This document shows, in pieces, positions 7,921-16,228 of a stretch of 64,000 nucleotides of DNA. Numbering within the stretch: the stretch's first letter is position 1; every line of letters starts with the position of its first letter. Made by a program: the position numbers and the translations under genes. Source of the DNA: Lactobacillus isalae (lineage in GTDB: Bacteria; Bacillota; Bacilli; Lactobacillales; Lactobacillaceae). The stretch is from positions 1,240,001-1,304,000 of the forward strand of contig NZ_OX443569.1 in assembly GCF_947539375.1 (NCBI RefSeq), written 5' to 3'. The notes beneath the pieces were generated by a model, which had not been told where the DNA came from, did not search any database, and saw nothing but the letters and a program-made list of their open reading frames with translations.

Positions 7921-8697
7921 TTAATGTAAAAACTTCATTCCGACCATAATAATACCAAGCAAAATAAATACCCAAGCAACTACTTTATTAAGCTTAGCTT
8001 CATTAATTTTATTAGCAAATCTCGATCCAATAAAACCGGCTATGACCGCACCTAACGCAATCCAAAGACCATATTTCCAATCTACATTTCCCTGTCTTGC
8101 ATATCCTAATAATGACGACAAAGCTGTAATTGCCATAATAACCGTTGACGTTCCAACAGCCTGGTGCATAGGATAATGTAGAATAAATATAATTGTAAGC
8201 AGAACCATTACTCCGCCACCAGCACCAACTAAGCCGCTGATAATTCCAATACCAAAGCCTAATCCTAGAAGCGCCATTGTTTGAGCAAATTTTGACTTAA
8301 AATGTACTCCCTTATTGGTATCAAAACTTTTATTCTTTTTTCTTAACGTAGCAATACCAGAAATAATCAACATAATTGCAAAGATACCACTTAACTTTGT
8401 ATCAGAAATTAAGCCGGCCCAGTGACTTCCGAGTTGTGCTCCAATAATTGAACCTACTGTAATCCAAATGCTAGCCTGAAGCCGTATATTTTTATGTTTT
8501 ATATACTCAATCGAAACTACAATGCTGGTAATTACATCTACTAGTAAGCTTGTTCCAATTGCTAAGTGAGAATTAATTCCAAACAACAGCGTTAAAGCCG
8601 GAACTACAATCGTAACACCACTTGCCCCAATTAGACTTGTTATGGTCCCTGTTACTAAACCAATACAAATTATCTCTATAATTGCTAAAATTGACAT
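7921..8697 (-). CDS. TSUP (TauE/SafE) family membrane permease
   Basis: A 258-residue membrane protein with about eight helices and the internal duplication typical of the 4-toluene sulfonate uptake permease family: VTGTITSLIGASGVTIVVPA near the N terminus and IISGLVGAGGGVMVLLTI in the middle. Members move sulfite, sulfoacetate and other small organosulfur or carboxylate anions; the substrate here is unknown. I start at ATG 8697, which has GAGG at the right distance, in place of the ATG four codons earlier. It is a single-gene unit ending at the shared terminator. Confidence 0.85.
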   Translation of the reverse strand: MSILAIIEIICIGLVTGTITSLIGASGVTIVVPALTLLFGINSHLAIGTSLLVDVITSIVVSIEYIKHKNIRLQASIWITVGSIIGAQLGSHWAGLISDTKLSGIFAIMLIISGIATLRKKNKSFDTNKGVHFKSKFAQTMALLGLGFGIGIISGLVGAGGGVMVLLTIIFILHYPMHQAVGTSTVIMAITALSSLLGYARQGNVDWKYGLWIALGAVIAGFIGSRFANKINEAKLNKVVAWVFILLGIIMVGMKFLH

Positions 8698-8780
8698 ACT
8701 GCGCCTCATTTTATAAACAGATGCTTTTCTTAATTTTATTGTATCCCTCTTTGTTCATCATGCAAAAAATTAGCGTAACA

Positions 8781-8808
8781 AAAACGCCCAACCTAATAAG
8801 TTGAGCGT
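8781..8808 (-). terminator. Intrinsic terminator after murC
   Basis: On the minus strand ACGCTCAAC and GTTGGGCGT pair (one G-T wobble) around a 7-nt loop and are followed by TTTTTG, directly beyond the murC stop. Confidence 0.85.
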
Positions 8809-8817
8809 AAATTTTAA

Positions 8818-10131
8818 TTAAAGTAATTTTTCATATGCATCTTCGTACTTAGGAATGTCACCAGCACCCATAAATACAACAACTGCATTTTTATGCTTAG
8901 TTAAGTCCGCAATATTATCTAAGTCAATTACTTCCGAACCAGGAATATTTTTAACCAAGTCTTCACTTGAAATATCCCCACCAGCTTCACGAGCAGAAGC
9001 ATAAATTGGGGTAATATATGCCTTGTCTACATCACACAAAATCTCTTCAAAGTCTTTTTGATATTTCTTAGTTCTTGAGAATGTATGTGGCTGGAAGACT
9101 ACAACCAATTCTTTATCTGGGAATTTTTGACGTGCGGCTTGAATAGTTGCGCGCATTTCTGTTGGATGGTGAGCATAGTCATCAATCACTGAAACATCGC
9201 CGAAGTCTTTTTCAGCAAATCTTCTCTTAGCACCTTTGAAAGTAAGCAAACCATCCTTAATGTCTTTCATTGGGACCTTTTCGGTGTAAGCGACCGCAAT
9301 TACAGCAGTAGTATTTAAAATACTATGGTCACCGAATAAGTGTATTTCAAAACGGCCTAAGTCCTTACCATGAGCTAAAACATTGAATTTAGAACCAGTA
9401 GTAGTCTTTTCAATGTTTACTGCTTGGAAGTCATCAGTGTCTTTAAAGCCGTAAGTGTACTTAGGAATATCAGTCTTTAAGCTTTGAAGACGTTTGTCAT
9501 CTCCCCAAACAAAGAGAGCTTTCTTAGTTTGATCAGCAGCAGTTTGGAAAGCGCTGGTATAGTCGTCTTGATCTTTAAAGTAGTCTGGGTGATCAAAGTC
9601 TATGTTAGTCATAATTTGGTAATCTGGGTGATATGCCAAGAAGTGACGACGGTATTCATCTGCTTCGTAAACAAAGAAACGAGAATCAGCAACACCTTTA
9701 CCTCGTCCATCTCCAATAAGATAAGAAGTAGGTGCAACTTCACCTAAAACGTGTGATAAAAGGCTTGTAGTTGAAGTCTTACCATGAGTACCAGAAACAC
9801 CAATTGAAGTATGCATTTGCACAATCTCTTCAACAGTATCCGGATAGCTTTGCCATTCAACATCCTTATCTAGGCAAGTTGCTACTTCTGGGTTATCTTG
9901 CTTAAATGCATTTCCCTTAACAATTACTTGTTCATCATTACTCTTAATATTTGCTGGATCAAAATCTTTTACTTCAATACCAGCCTTTTCAAGTGGAACT
10001 TGTGTAAAAGTATACTTTTCAATATCTGAACCAGCAACGTTATAACCTAAGTCATGTAAAACCAAGGCTAATGAAGCCATACCAGTTCCCTTTATACCAA
10101 TGAACCAAATTTGTTTGTTTTTGTCTAACAT
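8818..10131 (-). CDS. murC: UDP-N-acetylmuramate-L-alanine ligase
   Basis: A 437-residue Mur ligase, full length for the family. It adds L-alanine to UDP-MurNAc using ATP, the first step of the peptide stem of peptidoglycan, in the cytoplasm. The N-terminal Rossmann part has IWFIGIKGTGMASLALVLH; the ATP loop is GVSGTHGKTSTTSLLSHVL; later motifs include YEADEYRRHF, TNIDFDHPDYF and FQPHTFSRTKKYQKDF. GGAG lies upstream of the ATG. It stands alone between its own terminator and an upstream terminator at 10199-10223, so it probably has its own promoter in the 70-bp gap. Confidence 0.97.
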   Translation of the reverse strand: MLDKNKQIWFIGIKGTGMASLALVLHDLGYNVAGSDIEKYTFTQVPLEKAGIEVKDFDPANIKSNDEQVIVKGNAFKQDNPEVATCLDKDVEWQSYPDTVEEIVQMHTSIGVSGTHGKTSTTSLLSHVLGEVAPTSYLIGDGRGKGVADSRFFVYEADEYRRHFLAYHPDYQIMTNIDFDHPDYFKDQDDYTSAFQTAADQTKKALFVWGDDKRLQSLKTDIPKYTYGFKDTDDFQAVNIEKTTTGSKFNVLAHGKDLGRFEIHLFGDHSILNTTAVIAVAYTEKVPMKDIKDGLLTFKGAKRRFAEKDFGDVSVIDDYAHHPTEMRATIQAARQKFPDKELVVVFQPHTFSRTKKYQKDFEEILCDVDKAYITPIYASAREAGGDISSEDLVKNIPGSEVIDLDNIADLTKHKNAVVVFMGAGDIPKYEDAYEKLL

Positions 10132-10198
10132 ATTATTAATATCTCCATTGTTTATGCCAAAATATTCGATTTAATTCTACCATTTTTAACACAAAAAA

Positions 10199-10223
10199 AG
10201 AACATAACCCAATGTTATGTTCT
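10199..10223 (-). terminator. Perfect intrinsic terminator
   Basis: AGAACATAAC and GTTATGTTCT pair perfectly over 10 bp with a 5-nt loop. On the minus strand it is followed by seven T (plus-strand A run 10192-10198). It would end any transcript entering from the cutC side before murC. Confidence 0.9.
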
Positions 10224-10398
10224 AATTTAGAAAGCAGTAAGCTCATCCTTGCTCCCTGCTATCTTTATTTTTGTTAATTTTAACAAAATTACTTTTCGGA
10301 CCCTAAAATATTAAGCAGTTTCAGATCATCAATTCAACGTCCTGGCCTTCTTATGTGGGCGACAACCCAAAATGATAATCATCAAAAAAACTTCTCAT
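10199..10398 (-). ncRNA. Candidate structured small RNA upstream of murC
   Basis: This 200-bp stretch has no convincing reading frame but is rich in helices on the minus strand, and it ends in a perfect terminator. In order from the 5' side: an 11-bp arm pair with one mismatch and wobbles (plus-strand 10369-10379 with 10325-10335) enclosing a GGG...CCC hairpin (10357-10368); a palindromic TTTTGTTAA / TTAACAAAA stem (10269-10288); a GCAG-AGC...GCT-CTGC hairpin (10234-10259); and the terminator. A TATAAA box sits at 10403-10408, with no good -35. It could be a 6S-like or other housekeeping RNA, or a leader of murC; I could not assign it to a known class. Confidence 0.4.
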
Positions 10399-10711
10399 AT
10401 CCTTTATACTAGGCCGATAAGTGAGGCTATACCCCCCCCCCAGAATTTTGGGAGGATTTACTAGTATACTGTACACATCGTACTTCATAATTACTATCTC
10501 GCTCCATCACTTTATTCACCATATATATTAAAATAAAAAACACTATTTCTTACATTTTTACTATAGCACTTCTAGCAATTAAATAACATAATAAAGATAA
10601 TAAGTTTTCATAATTTTCAATTTATATATTGATAGATATACGATTTAATAATTTTTTAGCGAACAAGATATGATGCATGACTCATCAAAAGAAGTTTTAA
10701 ATTACACAGTC
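10399..10711. other. Non-coding gap with a C10 homopolymer
   Basis: No reading frame of note in 313 bp. It is AT-rich except for a run of ten C at 10432-10441, directly followed by a short CCCA...TGGG inverted repeat (10439-10452). The tract lies 23 bp upstream of the TATAAA box of the candidate RNA. No clear terminator was found after cutC. The rest shows nothing I can interpret. Confidence 0.5.
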
Positions 10712-11356
10712 CTAAATTTTTCCTAATATCTTTGTGCCATGTGCTTGATTTACACCAACTTGTTTTATAACATTCCTGACATTTTCATCTGTAATACCAC
10801 CACCGGGTAAAATTTCAATTTTATCTTGTGCTTGCGTAACTAATTCTTTCAAGTGATAAAGAGTATCTGATATTGGCTTATTTAATGTTCCGCCATGCGT
10901 TAAAACTCGTATAACGTTATTTTCAACTAACCACTCTAAGGCTTTCTTTTGTTCATTATTTGTTAATTCGTCAAACGCCATGTGTATCACAACTTCTAAA
11001 TTTCCAACATGTGCAGCTGAGATTAACTTTTTCATCGCAAATTTATCTAAATAATTGTCTTCAGTCAAACAACCAAAGGCTACACCATCTGCACCCAGCA
11101 AGCTACAAATCTGGATGTCATGAACCATTATTTCTAGTTCATCAGCATCATAAATAAAATTTCCACCACGTGGTCTAATCATAACGACTACTGGAACATC
11201 ATACTTATGAGCATATTCAACTGTCTTCTTAATTACGCCATATGAAGGTGTTGTTCCGCCAGCAACCAAGTCATTATTTAATTCAATTCGGTTAGCTCCA
11301 CGATTAATTAGCAAAGGAACATTAGTAAAATTCTCAACGCATACTTCCTTGATCAT
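10712..11356 (-). CDS. cutC: CutC-family protein
   Basis: A 214-residue TIM-barrel protein of the CutC family, with the diagnostic segments VCVENF, GANRIELNNDLVAGGTTPSY, VMIRPRGGNFIY and EILPGGGITDENV. E. coli CutC was linked to copper tolerance, but the biochemical role of the family is not settled, so the copper label should be taken lightly. It starts at ATG 11356 with GAGG 8 bp upstream, and is slightly shorter than the enterobacterial protein. It is not part of an obvious operon; the preceding gene ends in a terminator at 11401-11432. Confidence 0.9.
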   Translation of the reverse strand: MIKEVCVENFTNVPLLINRGANRIELNNDLVAGGTTPSYGVIKKTVEYAHKYDVPVVVMIRPRGGNFIYDADELEIMVHDIQICSLLGADGVAFGCLTEDNYLDKFAMKKLISAAHVGNLEVVIHMAFDELTNNEQKKALEWLVENNVIRVLTHGGTLNKPISDTLYHLKELVTQAQDKIEILPGGGITDENVRNVIKQVGVNQAHGTKILGKI

Positions 11357-11400
11357 CCGTTATACCTCACTGAAGTTTAATTTTATCTTTATATTACAAC

Positions 11401-11432
11401 AAAACCCGGAATTCGTCTGAATTCCGGGTTTT
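11401..11432 (-). terminator. Strong terminator after ytpR
   Basis: A perfect 14-bp stem, AAAACCCGGAATTC paired with GAATTCCGGGTTTT, and a GTCT loop. It lies 24 bp beyond the ytpR stop; A and T runs at either end make it workable in both directions. Confidence 0.92.
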
Positions 11433-11455
11433 ATAATTTTATTAATTAAAATTTA

Positions 11456-12103
11456 TTACAAACTAATTTGACCACTAGCTAATAATTCATCGCATTTAGT
11501 TGGTTCAAATTCGTCTCCAGCCTTAAAATCATCAGGAACGACCATAATACCACGCTTTTGAGGAGCATGTGCCAATCCTAATTCACGAGCTGAACAAATC
11601 ATACCGTATGAATCAACACCGCGAAGTGCACCTGGCCAAATTTGTTGACCATTTGGCATCAAAGTACCAGGAAGTGCAACAACTACCATTTGACCTTGAG
11701 CAATATTTGGAGCACCACAAACGATTTGGTGTTCTTCACCATTTCCTACATCAACAGTAGTTACATGCAAGTGATCAGAATCTGGGTGTGGTTCACAAGT
11801 CTTAACGTAACCATAAACAAGAGTTGGCTTCCCAATTTCTAACTTAGTGTCAAAACCAGCTTCAACTAACTTCTTGTTCAAAGTATCAACTAATTCTTGC
11901 GTTGGCTTAATTTCACCATTTGGTAGCTTATCATAATCTAAAAAGCTACTTACGTTAAAGAAATTAAATCCAATAACTTCGCCATCTTCATTTTCAACTC
12001 GCGTAACTTGATCCTTTTCTGTGAACTTACTACGACCCTTATCTTGGTCAAGAATCACAATTAAAGTATCAGGGTAACTTGTTTTATTGGTAGAAATAAT
12101 CAT
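11456..12103 (-). CDS. ytpR: YtpR-family tRNA-binding-domain protein
   Basis: A 215-residue protein with an N-terminal DUF4479 region (residues 1-90) and a C-terminal EMAP/Trbp111-like OB-fold (about 92-205), which binds tRNA. The OB-fold shows VKTCEPHPDSDHLHVTTVDV, HQIVCGAPNIAQGQMVVVAL and SYGMICSARELGL, as at the N terminus of the phenylalanyl-tRNA synthetase beta chain. In Bacillus and relatives it sits next to a thioredoxin-like gene as here. Its exact role is unknown. The thioredoxin gene 24 bp upstream is likely in the same operon. Confidence 0.92.
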   Translation of the reverse strand: MIISTNKTSYPDTLIVILDQDKGRSKFTEKDQVTRVENEDGEVIGFNFFNVSSFLDYDKLPNGEIKPTQELVDTLNKKLVEAGFDTKLEIGKPTLVYGYVKTCEPHPDSDHLHVTTVDVGNGEEHQIVCGAPNIAQGQMVVVALPGTLMPNGQQIWPGALRGVDSYGMICSARELGLAHAPQKRGIMVVPDDFKAGDEFEPTKCDELLASGQISL

Positions 12104-12127
12104 TTCTAGTAAATTTCCTTTCCTAGA

Positions 12128-12448
12128 CTATTTGAGAGAGTTAAGGAAGTTTTCTACTTCTTCTTTAGTCTTTCTGTCCTTATTTACTAGTCTACCAATT
12201 TCTTTGCCATCTTGGTAGACAACAAAGCTAGGAATTCCAAAGATATTTAATTCTTTTGCTACATCAATTGAGCCATCACGGTCAATCTTATAGAATTTTG
12301 CATCAGAATTATCTTTTTCAATTTGTGGTAAAAATGGATCTAAGAACCGGCAATCTGGGCACCACTTAGCTGAAAACAATAGAACTACTTTGCCACTTTT
12401 AGTGATTTCCTTCAATTTTTCAGGAGTTAATTCTTTAATTTCTTCCAT
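12128..12448 (-). CDS. Thioredoxin-family protein (YtpP-like)
   Basis: A 106-residue thioredoxin fold without signal peptide, so cytoplasmic. The active site is WCPDC with Cys30 and Cys33; classical thioredoxin has WCGPC, so the redox potential may differ. The cis-proline loop is FGIPSFVVYQDGKEIGR. It resembles the YtpP-type thioredoxins found beside ytpR in Firmicutes and is expected to reduce protein disulfides or bacillithiol-type adducts. First gene of a two-gene unit with ytpR; the upstream intergenic region would hold its promoter. Confidence 0.9.
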   Translation of the reverse strand: MEEIKELTPEKLKEITKSGKVVLLFSAKWCPDCRFLDPFLPQIEKDNSDAKFYKIDRDGSIDVAKELNIFGIPSFVVYQDGKEIGRLVNKDRKTKEEVENFLNSLK

Positions 12449-12584
12449 TTTATCTCACTCTTTTCTTACTTTTTATAAGTTATATTTATTTTACAACCTT
12501 TTATTTTAAAAATCTAGTCCAAGATCTTTTAGCTTGTCATAAAAACAGACTACAATAAAAATTAAGAAAGAAGGTAGTAAAATA

Positions 12585-12968
12585 ATGGTTGATATGAACA
12601 AGAAACTACTTCAAGCCGGTTATCGTCTACACTTAATTTTTGATGAAATGATTCAAGATATCAGAAAAGATACTGATAATTGGATTATGATTATTGAAGA
12701 AAATATTGACCAAATTTCTTTATCGATCTCTAATTATCATAAAATCGCGGCCAGAATCACTACCAATACAAGAAAGAACGGTTTACCTTCACACTTAAAA
12801 TATGCTTCAAATGAAACTTTAAAAGTAATGGATGCGTTCAATGACGAAATTCTTACATTCGATAATTTTGTAGATAGTAGCGATCATATTAAAGCTTTTA
12901 CAAAGTTTGTTAGAGCGGTTAACTATACAAATGAATTGCTTCTAGAGTTGAAATTACAAAATAGATAA
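12585..12968 (+). CDS. Hypothetical 127-residue helical protein
   Basis: I do not recognise this protein. It is 127 residues, without signal peptide or membrane helix, and is predicted from its composition to be mostly alpha-helical (LIFDEMIQDIRKDTDNW, IIEENIDQISLSISNYHKIA). An AGAAGG motif lies about 10 bp before the ATG at 12585; a second ATG three codons on has a poorer site. It is a single gene ended by a terminator at 12976-13017, and is convergent with a decayed nuclease gene. Codon use looks like that of its neighbours, so it is probably a real resident gene. Confidence 0.65.
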   Translation: MVDMNKKLLQAGYRLHLIFDEMIQDIRKDTDNWIMIIEENIDQISLSISNYHKIAARITTNTRKNGLPSHLKYASNETLKVMDAFNDEILTFDNFVDSSDHIKAFTKFVRAVNYTNELLLELKLQNR

Positions 12969-12975
12969 TTGAATG

Positions 12976-13017
12976 AAAAAAGTGTCTAAGGAAATCAATT
13001 TTTCTCAGACACTTTTT
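12976..13017. terminator. Bidirectional terminator
   Basis: AAAAAAGTGTCT (12976-12987) pairs with AGACACTTTTT (13007-13017) around a loop that can add a few more pairs. The A run before and T run after allow use from both sides, between the hypothetical gene and the pseudogene. Confidence 0.85.
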
Positions 13018-13018
13018 A

Positions 13019-13432
13019 TTATTTATACATAGCAACGATTTTTTCTAACTCTTTGTCAGAAATCAATTTCAAATTTTTTACGAATTCTGTAGCTTGTTCT
13101 AAAGTACTGCCATTTTCCATTTGATTCTCAAGAATAATTTTGGCAGAATCGACTTTTCCTTACTCATATCCTGCTCTCCCAGCAGCTTGTTCACGTTCTA
13201 GCATTCTTGTTTTGCAAAGCATGATCTTTTCCCTCATTTCTGGATCTTCATTGATTTCTTTAATTCTTCTTTGCACGTAATCAAAACGTTTATTTAATTT
13301 AACTGGCTCATTGTTCATTAGTTTAGCTAGAGCCTTTAAGTCTTCACTTTGTCCCTCAGCTGAAACTTGTGAATTAATGATAATCTTTGTCACACCATCC
13401 TGCAATTGTTTCGACTTATCTTGATCAGGCTA
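13019..13432 (-). pseudogene. Remnant of an Rpn-type PD-(D/E)XK nuclease/transposase-like gene
   Basis: Only the C-terminal third of a gene remains. Reading from about 13432 there are some 137 codons in one frame (SKQLQDGVTKIIINSQVSAE, RFDYVQRRIKEINEDPEMRE, then MLEREQAAGRAGYE) interrupted by an in-frame TAA at 13160-13162, after which the same frame continues (GKVDSAKIILENQMENGST to IVAMYK) to a stop at 13019. The Glu/Arg-rich repeat-like C terminus is typical of the Rpn / PD-(D/E)XK family of recombination-promoting nucleases common in lactobacilli. The catalytic N-terminal domain is missing, so it is a dead fragment, probably left by a deletion next to trmB. Confidence 0.7.
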
Positions 13433-13478
13433 CCCCATATGTTTATTACGCAAAGTGGTGCTATTTTTCCTGAGAAAA

Positions 13479-13511
13479 TAAAAAATGCTTCCCAAAATGA
13501 GAAACATTTTT
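13479..13511 (-). terminator. Probable terminator after trmB
   Basis: AAAAAATGCTTC and GAGAAACATTTTT form an imperfect stem with a few mismatches, five bases beyond the trmB stop. On the minus strand it is followed by a T-rich tract. Weaker than the other terminators here. Confidence 0.55.
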
Positions 13512-13516
13512 CGGCT

Positions 13517-14170
13517 CTATTCAAAATGTGCATGTAGACAGTAAATTGGATTACCTTTTGCTGCAAATTTATGTTCATATTCAGTCTCGACATTTCTTTC
13601 AGAAATCTCATTTTCTGCATGGTGTAAATCCAAACTTACATAATCAAATTTCATCCCATAATTGTTGAGACTTACCAAACTATATTCAAATAATCCCTGA
13701 TTATCTGTCTTAAATTCTAAATGTCCTTCTGGTTTTAATATCTGACGATACTTGTCTAAAAAGCTCTTATAAGTCAATCTCCGCTTTTCATGACGAGTCT
13801 TTGGCCATGGATCAGAAAAGTTCAAATATACAACGTCTACGCTGTTTTCTGGTAAATACATTGCAATATTAGCTGCATCTGCACACATCAACTGTAAATT
13901 ATCTATCTTTTCTTCTAACTTAGTTCTCAAAATCATCCCTGCAGCTGTTGTTTGCAACTCGACCCCAATAAAATTCATTTCGGGATGATTTTTAGCTAAA
14001 GTAGTAATAAATTGACCCTTACCTGAACCAATTTCAATAGCAAGAGGTTTAGAAAAATCATCAAATCTTTCCTCCCAGTTAATTTTCTTTTCTGGATCTG
14101 GCTCATTTAAAATTGCTTCTGGATGCTCAACTACCAACTTTTGAGCCCAAGGTTTATTTCTTAATCTCAT
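13517..14170 (-). CDS. trmB: tRNA (guanine-N7-)-methyltransferase
   Basis: A 217-residue SAM-dependent methyltransferase that makes m7G46 in tRNA. Visible are the SAM-binding motif LAIEIGSGKGQFI, the family motif VYLNFSDPWPKTRHEKRRL and the C-terminal TEYEHKFAAKGNPIYCL, all standard for TrmB. Length is as expected. It follows ecsB by 11 bp, so it is probably transcribed with ecsA and ecsB. Confidence 0.96.
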   Translation of the reverse strand: MRLRNKPWAQKLVVEHPEAILNEPDPEKKINWEERFDDFSKPLAIEIGSGKGQFITTLAKNHPEMNFIGVELQTTAAGMILRTKLEEKIDNLQLMCADAANIAMYLPENSVDVVYLNFSDPWPKTRHEKRRLTYKSFLDKYRQILKPEGHLEFKTDNQGLFEYSLVSLNNYGMKFDYVSLDLHHAENEISERNVETEYEHKFAAKGNPIYCLHAHFE

Positions 14171-14181
14171 TTTTTCACAAC

Positions 14182-15393
14182 CTAATATCTAACTTTTTTA
14201 AATAACTGTTCAATTTTACTTGGTAAATAGAAATATAGCAATAAGAATGTTAAAGCAAGCAAACCAATTACGCCGCCAACTGCTTCTAATTTTTGCGGAG
14301 AAAAGATAAGAATTGCTAAGCTAATCAATCCCCACTCAAGTAACATTCCCTTTTGTAAAACTTTTCTTAATGCTTCTCCTCTAGAAGCAAATGGGATTGG
14401 CATTACATGATACATCATATTATGCTCATAAACCGTTCCAAGAGGAATTAATTGATAAAGCGTTAAGAAAATAATCAAGGCTCCGCTTCCAATTGCCCAG
14501 CGCGCATCTTGCAAACAAGCAATTAATAAAATTGAAAAAAGCACCATTCTAATTAATAAATTACTATACTCTGGATCTCTTAATAATACCCTTTGATAAA
14601 TAAAAGTATTCGGTGTTTGATCTTCAGTTTTAATTAAAAAGTCTAGATACTTTCTTCTAGAAATGCGAACCTTCTTATCTGGTACATCAGTAAACATGCT
14701 ATAGAAATTATTTAGTAAGTCTACTCTTCTTTCTTCATAATCTAGGGCCTTGTACCAGTCAAACATCTTACCACGTGGTAAGTAATCTATCCAAATCCAC
14801 CCTGCAATTGCTACAGTTGAATAAAGAATTGGGTTAGGATAATATCCTAAAAAAGATAAATAGAGTACTAAAAAGTTAATCCCTAAAAAAAGCCAAGTAT
14901 TGTAATAATCACGCTTATTAAAATAAAAACTTCTAACGATCAACTTAAACTGTAAATCTTTACTTGCAATTAATCCAATTACGATAAAGACCAAGTTACC
15001 AATTGAAAAATTAGCTCTCATTGTCGCAAATGGCAACAAAATACCTGATACCAAGATAATCAAAACCACCGGCAAAATCATATTGTGTATATACAATGGC
15101 TTAAAATATTTTTTCATTTCATTATCTTGATTGAACAAGAAATGTTCATCCGCTCTATCAAATAAAGTTGCAAAGTGCCCTATTCCTAAAGTAGCAGTCC
15201 AAATTAAGGCTAAAAGTGGCTTATAAAACCATAGATTATTTGGCCATTTCTTAATATTTTGAGCATACCAGAACATTAAGGCTCCGAATAGAAAAATTAA
15301 AGCTAGAATAAAAAAGTCATTGAAGACTAAAGTCAAATAGTGCATCTGCTTTTTAAAGTTCTTATTGAGCCTATTATTAATTAACTCAGTCAT
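14182..15393 (-). CDS. ecsB: ABC transporter membrane protein EcsB
   Basis: A 403-residue polytopic protein matching EcsB of Bacillus in length and pattern, with about ten hydrophobic segments and a soluble loop around residues 215-265. It forms the membrane part of the Ecs ABC transporter, which in Bacillus is needed for full regulated intramembrane proteolysis and protein secretion; the transported substrate is not established. Its ATG overlaps the ecsA stop by eight bases, so the two are co-translated. Confidence 0.9.
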   Translation of the reverse strand: MTELINNRLNKNFKKQMHYLTLVFNDFFILALIFLFGALMFWYAQNIKKWPNNLWFYKPLLALIWTATLGIGHFATLFDRADEHFLFNQDNEMKKYFKPLYIHNMILPVVLIILVSGILLPFATMRANFSIGNLVFIVIGLIASKDLQFKLIVRSFYFNKRDYYNTWLFLGINFLVLYLSFLGYYPNPILYSTVAIAGWIWIDYLPRGKMFDWYKALDYEERRVDLLNNFYSMFTDVPDKKVRISRRKYLDFLIKTEDQTPNTFIYQRVLLRDPEYSNLLIRMVLFSILLIACLQDARWAIGSGALIIFLTLYQLIPLGTVYEHNMMYHVMPIPFASRGEALRKVLQKGMLLEWGLISLAILIFSPQKLEAVGGVIGLLALTFLLLYFYLPSKIEQLFKKVRY

Positions 15394-16132
15394 GCTTTTT
15401 CACCGTTTTCTGATTTAAAATTTGATATAAACGATCAAATGAGTCGCTTGGTTCTAGCCCATAAAATTTTCTAATTTCATTTAAACTACCTTCAGTTTCA
15501 ATTGTGCCATTATTTAGTACTGCAAAAGTCTGAACAGCTTCTTGGGCTTCAGCTAAAACATGAGTAGTCATTAAAACCATTTTTTGATTAGCAACTGCTT
15601 CTTTAACCAAGTCGATAAAGTTTGCTACGGCTAAGGGATCAAGTCCAGTAAATGGTTCATCAATTACTAAAAGATCCGCATTTGCTAAAAAGCTGGTTAC
15701 AATCATTACCTTCTGCTTCATCCCTTTAGAAAAGTTAATCGGCAACCATTCAAGCTTATTTTCTAATCGAAACATCTTGCATAATTCTTTTGCTCGTGCC
15801 CACGCTTGATCATGGTCTAGACCATAAGTAAGCATTATTAACTCAAGATGCTCTTTTAAAGTTAATTCTGGATATAAAATTGGTGTTTCCGGAATATAAG
15901 CAATCATCTTTTTAAATTCAGCAGGATTTTCAGTTAAGCTTACTCCATTTAAAGTAATCTTTCCCTTTTGCATTCTTAGTAATCCAAGCAAGTGCTTAAT
16001 TGTAGTTGACTTACCAGCACCATTCAATCCAATTAAACCAACAGCTTGACCTGGTTCAATTGTTAAATTTACATTTTTAATGACATTAATTCCCGAGTAG
16101 CCCCCGGTTAAATTTTCTATTTTAAGTGCCAT
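15386..16132 (-). CDS. ecsA: ABC transporter ATP-binding protein EcsA
   Basis: A 248-residue ABC ATPase with Walker A GLNGAGKST, Q-loop around AYIPETPILYPE, signature NFSKGMKQKVMI and Walker B LLVIDEPFTGLD followed by the H-loop MTTHVLAEAQ. Length and neighbourhood (ecsB behind, HIT gene divergent in front) match the Bacillus ecs locus. It drives EcsB. The 96-bp gap to the HIT gene must hold divergent promoters. Confidence 0.94.
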   Translation of the reverse strand: MALKIENLTGGYSGINVIKNVNLTIEPGQAVGLIGLNGAGKSTTIKHLLGLLRMQKGKITLNGVSLTENPAEFKKMIAYIPETPILYPELTLKEHLELIMLTYGLDHDQAWARAKELCKMFRLENKLEWLPINFSKGMKQKVMIVTSFLANADLLVIDEPFTGLDPLAVANFIDLVKEAVANQKMVLMTTHVLAEAQEAVQTFAVLNNGTIETEGSLNEIRKFYGLEPSDSFDRLYQILNQKTVKKHD

Positions 16133-16228
16133 TACTTTTTCCTCTCTACTGCAATAAGATACATATTTATGATAGCATGAACATAAGTTAAACTAAATTT
16201 TCTTTTCATTACGAAAGGGGTCTTATTC

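Noticed and set aside
10199-10398. Naming the candidate RNA as 6S, SRP or RNase P RNA
   Set aside because: No SRP loop motif, no RNase P core, and no clear single long closing helix with a central bubble for 6S; left unassigned.
13390-13620. A 76-codon minus-strand frame overlapping the trmB 3' end
   Set aside because: It is an alternative frame of trmB and its terminator; no start signal or known domain.
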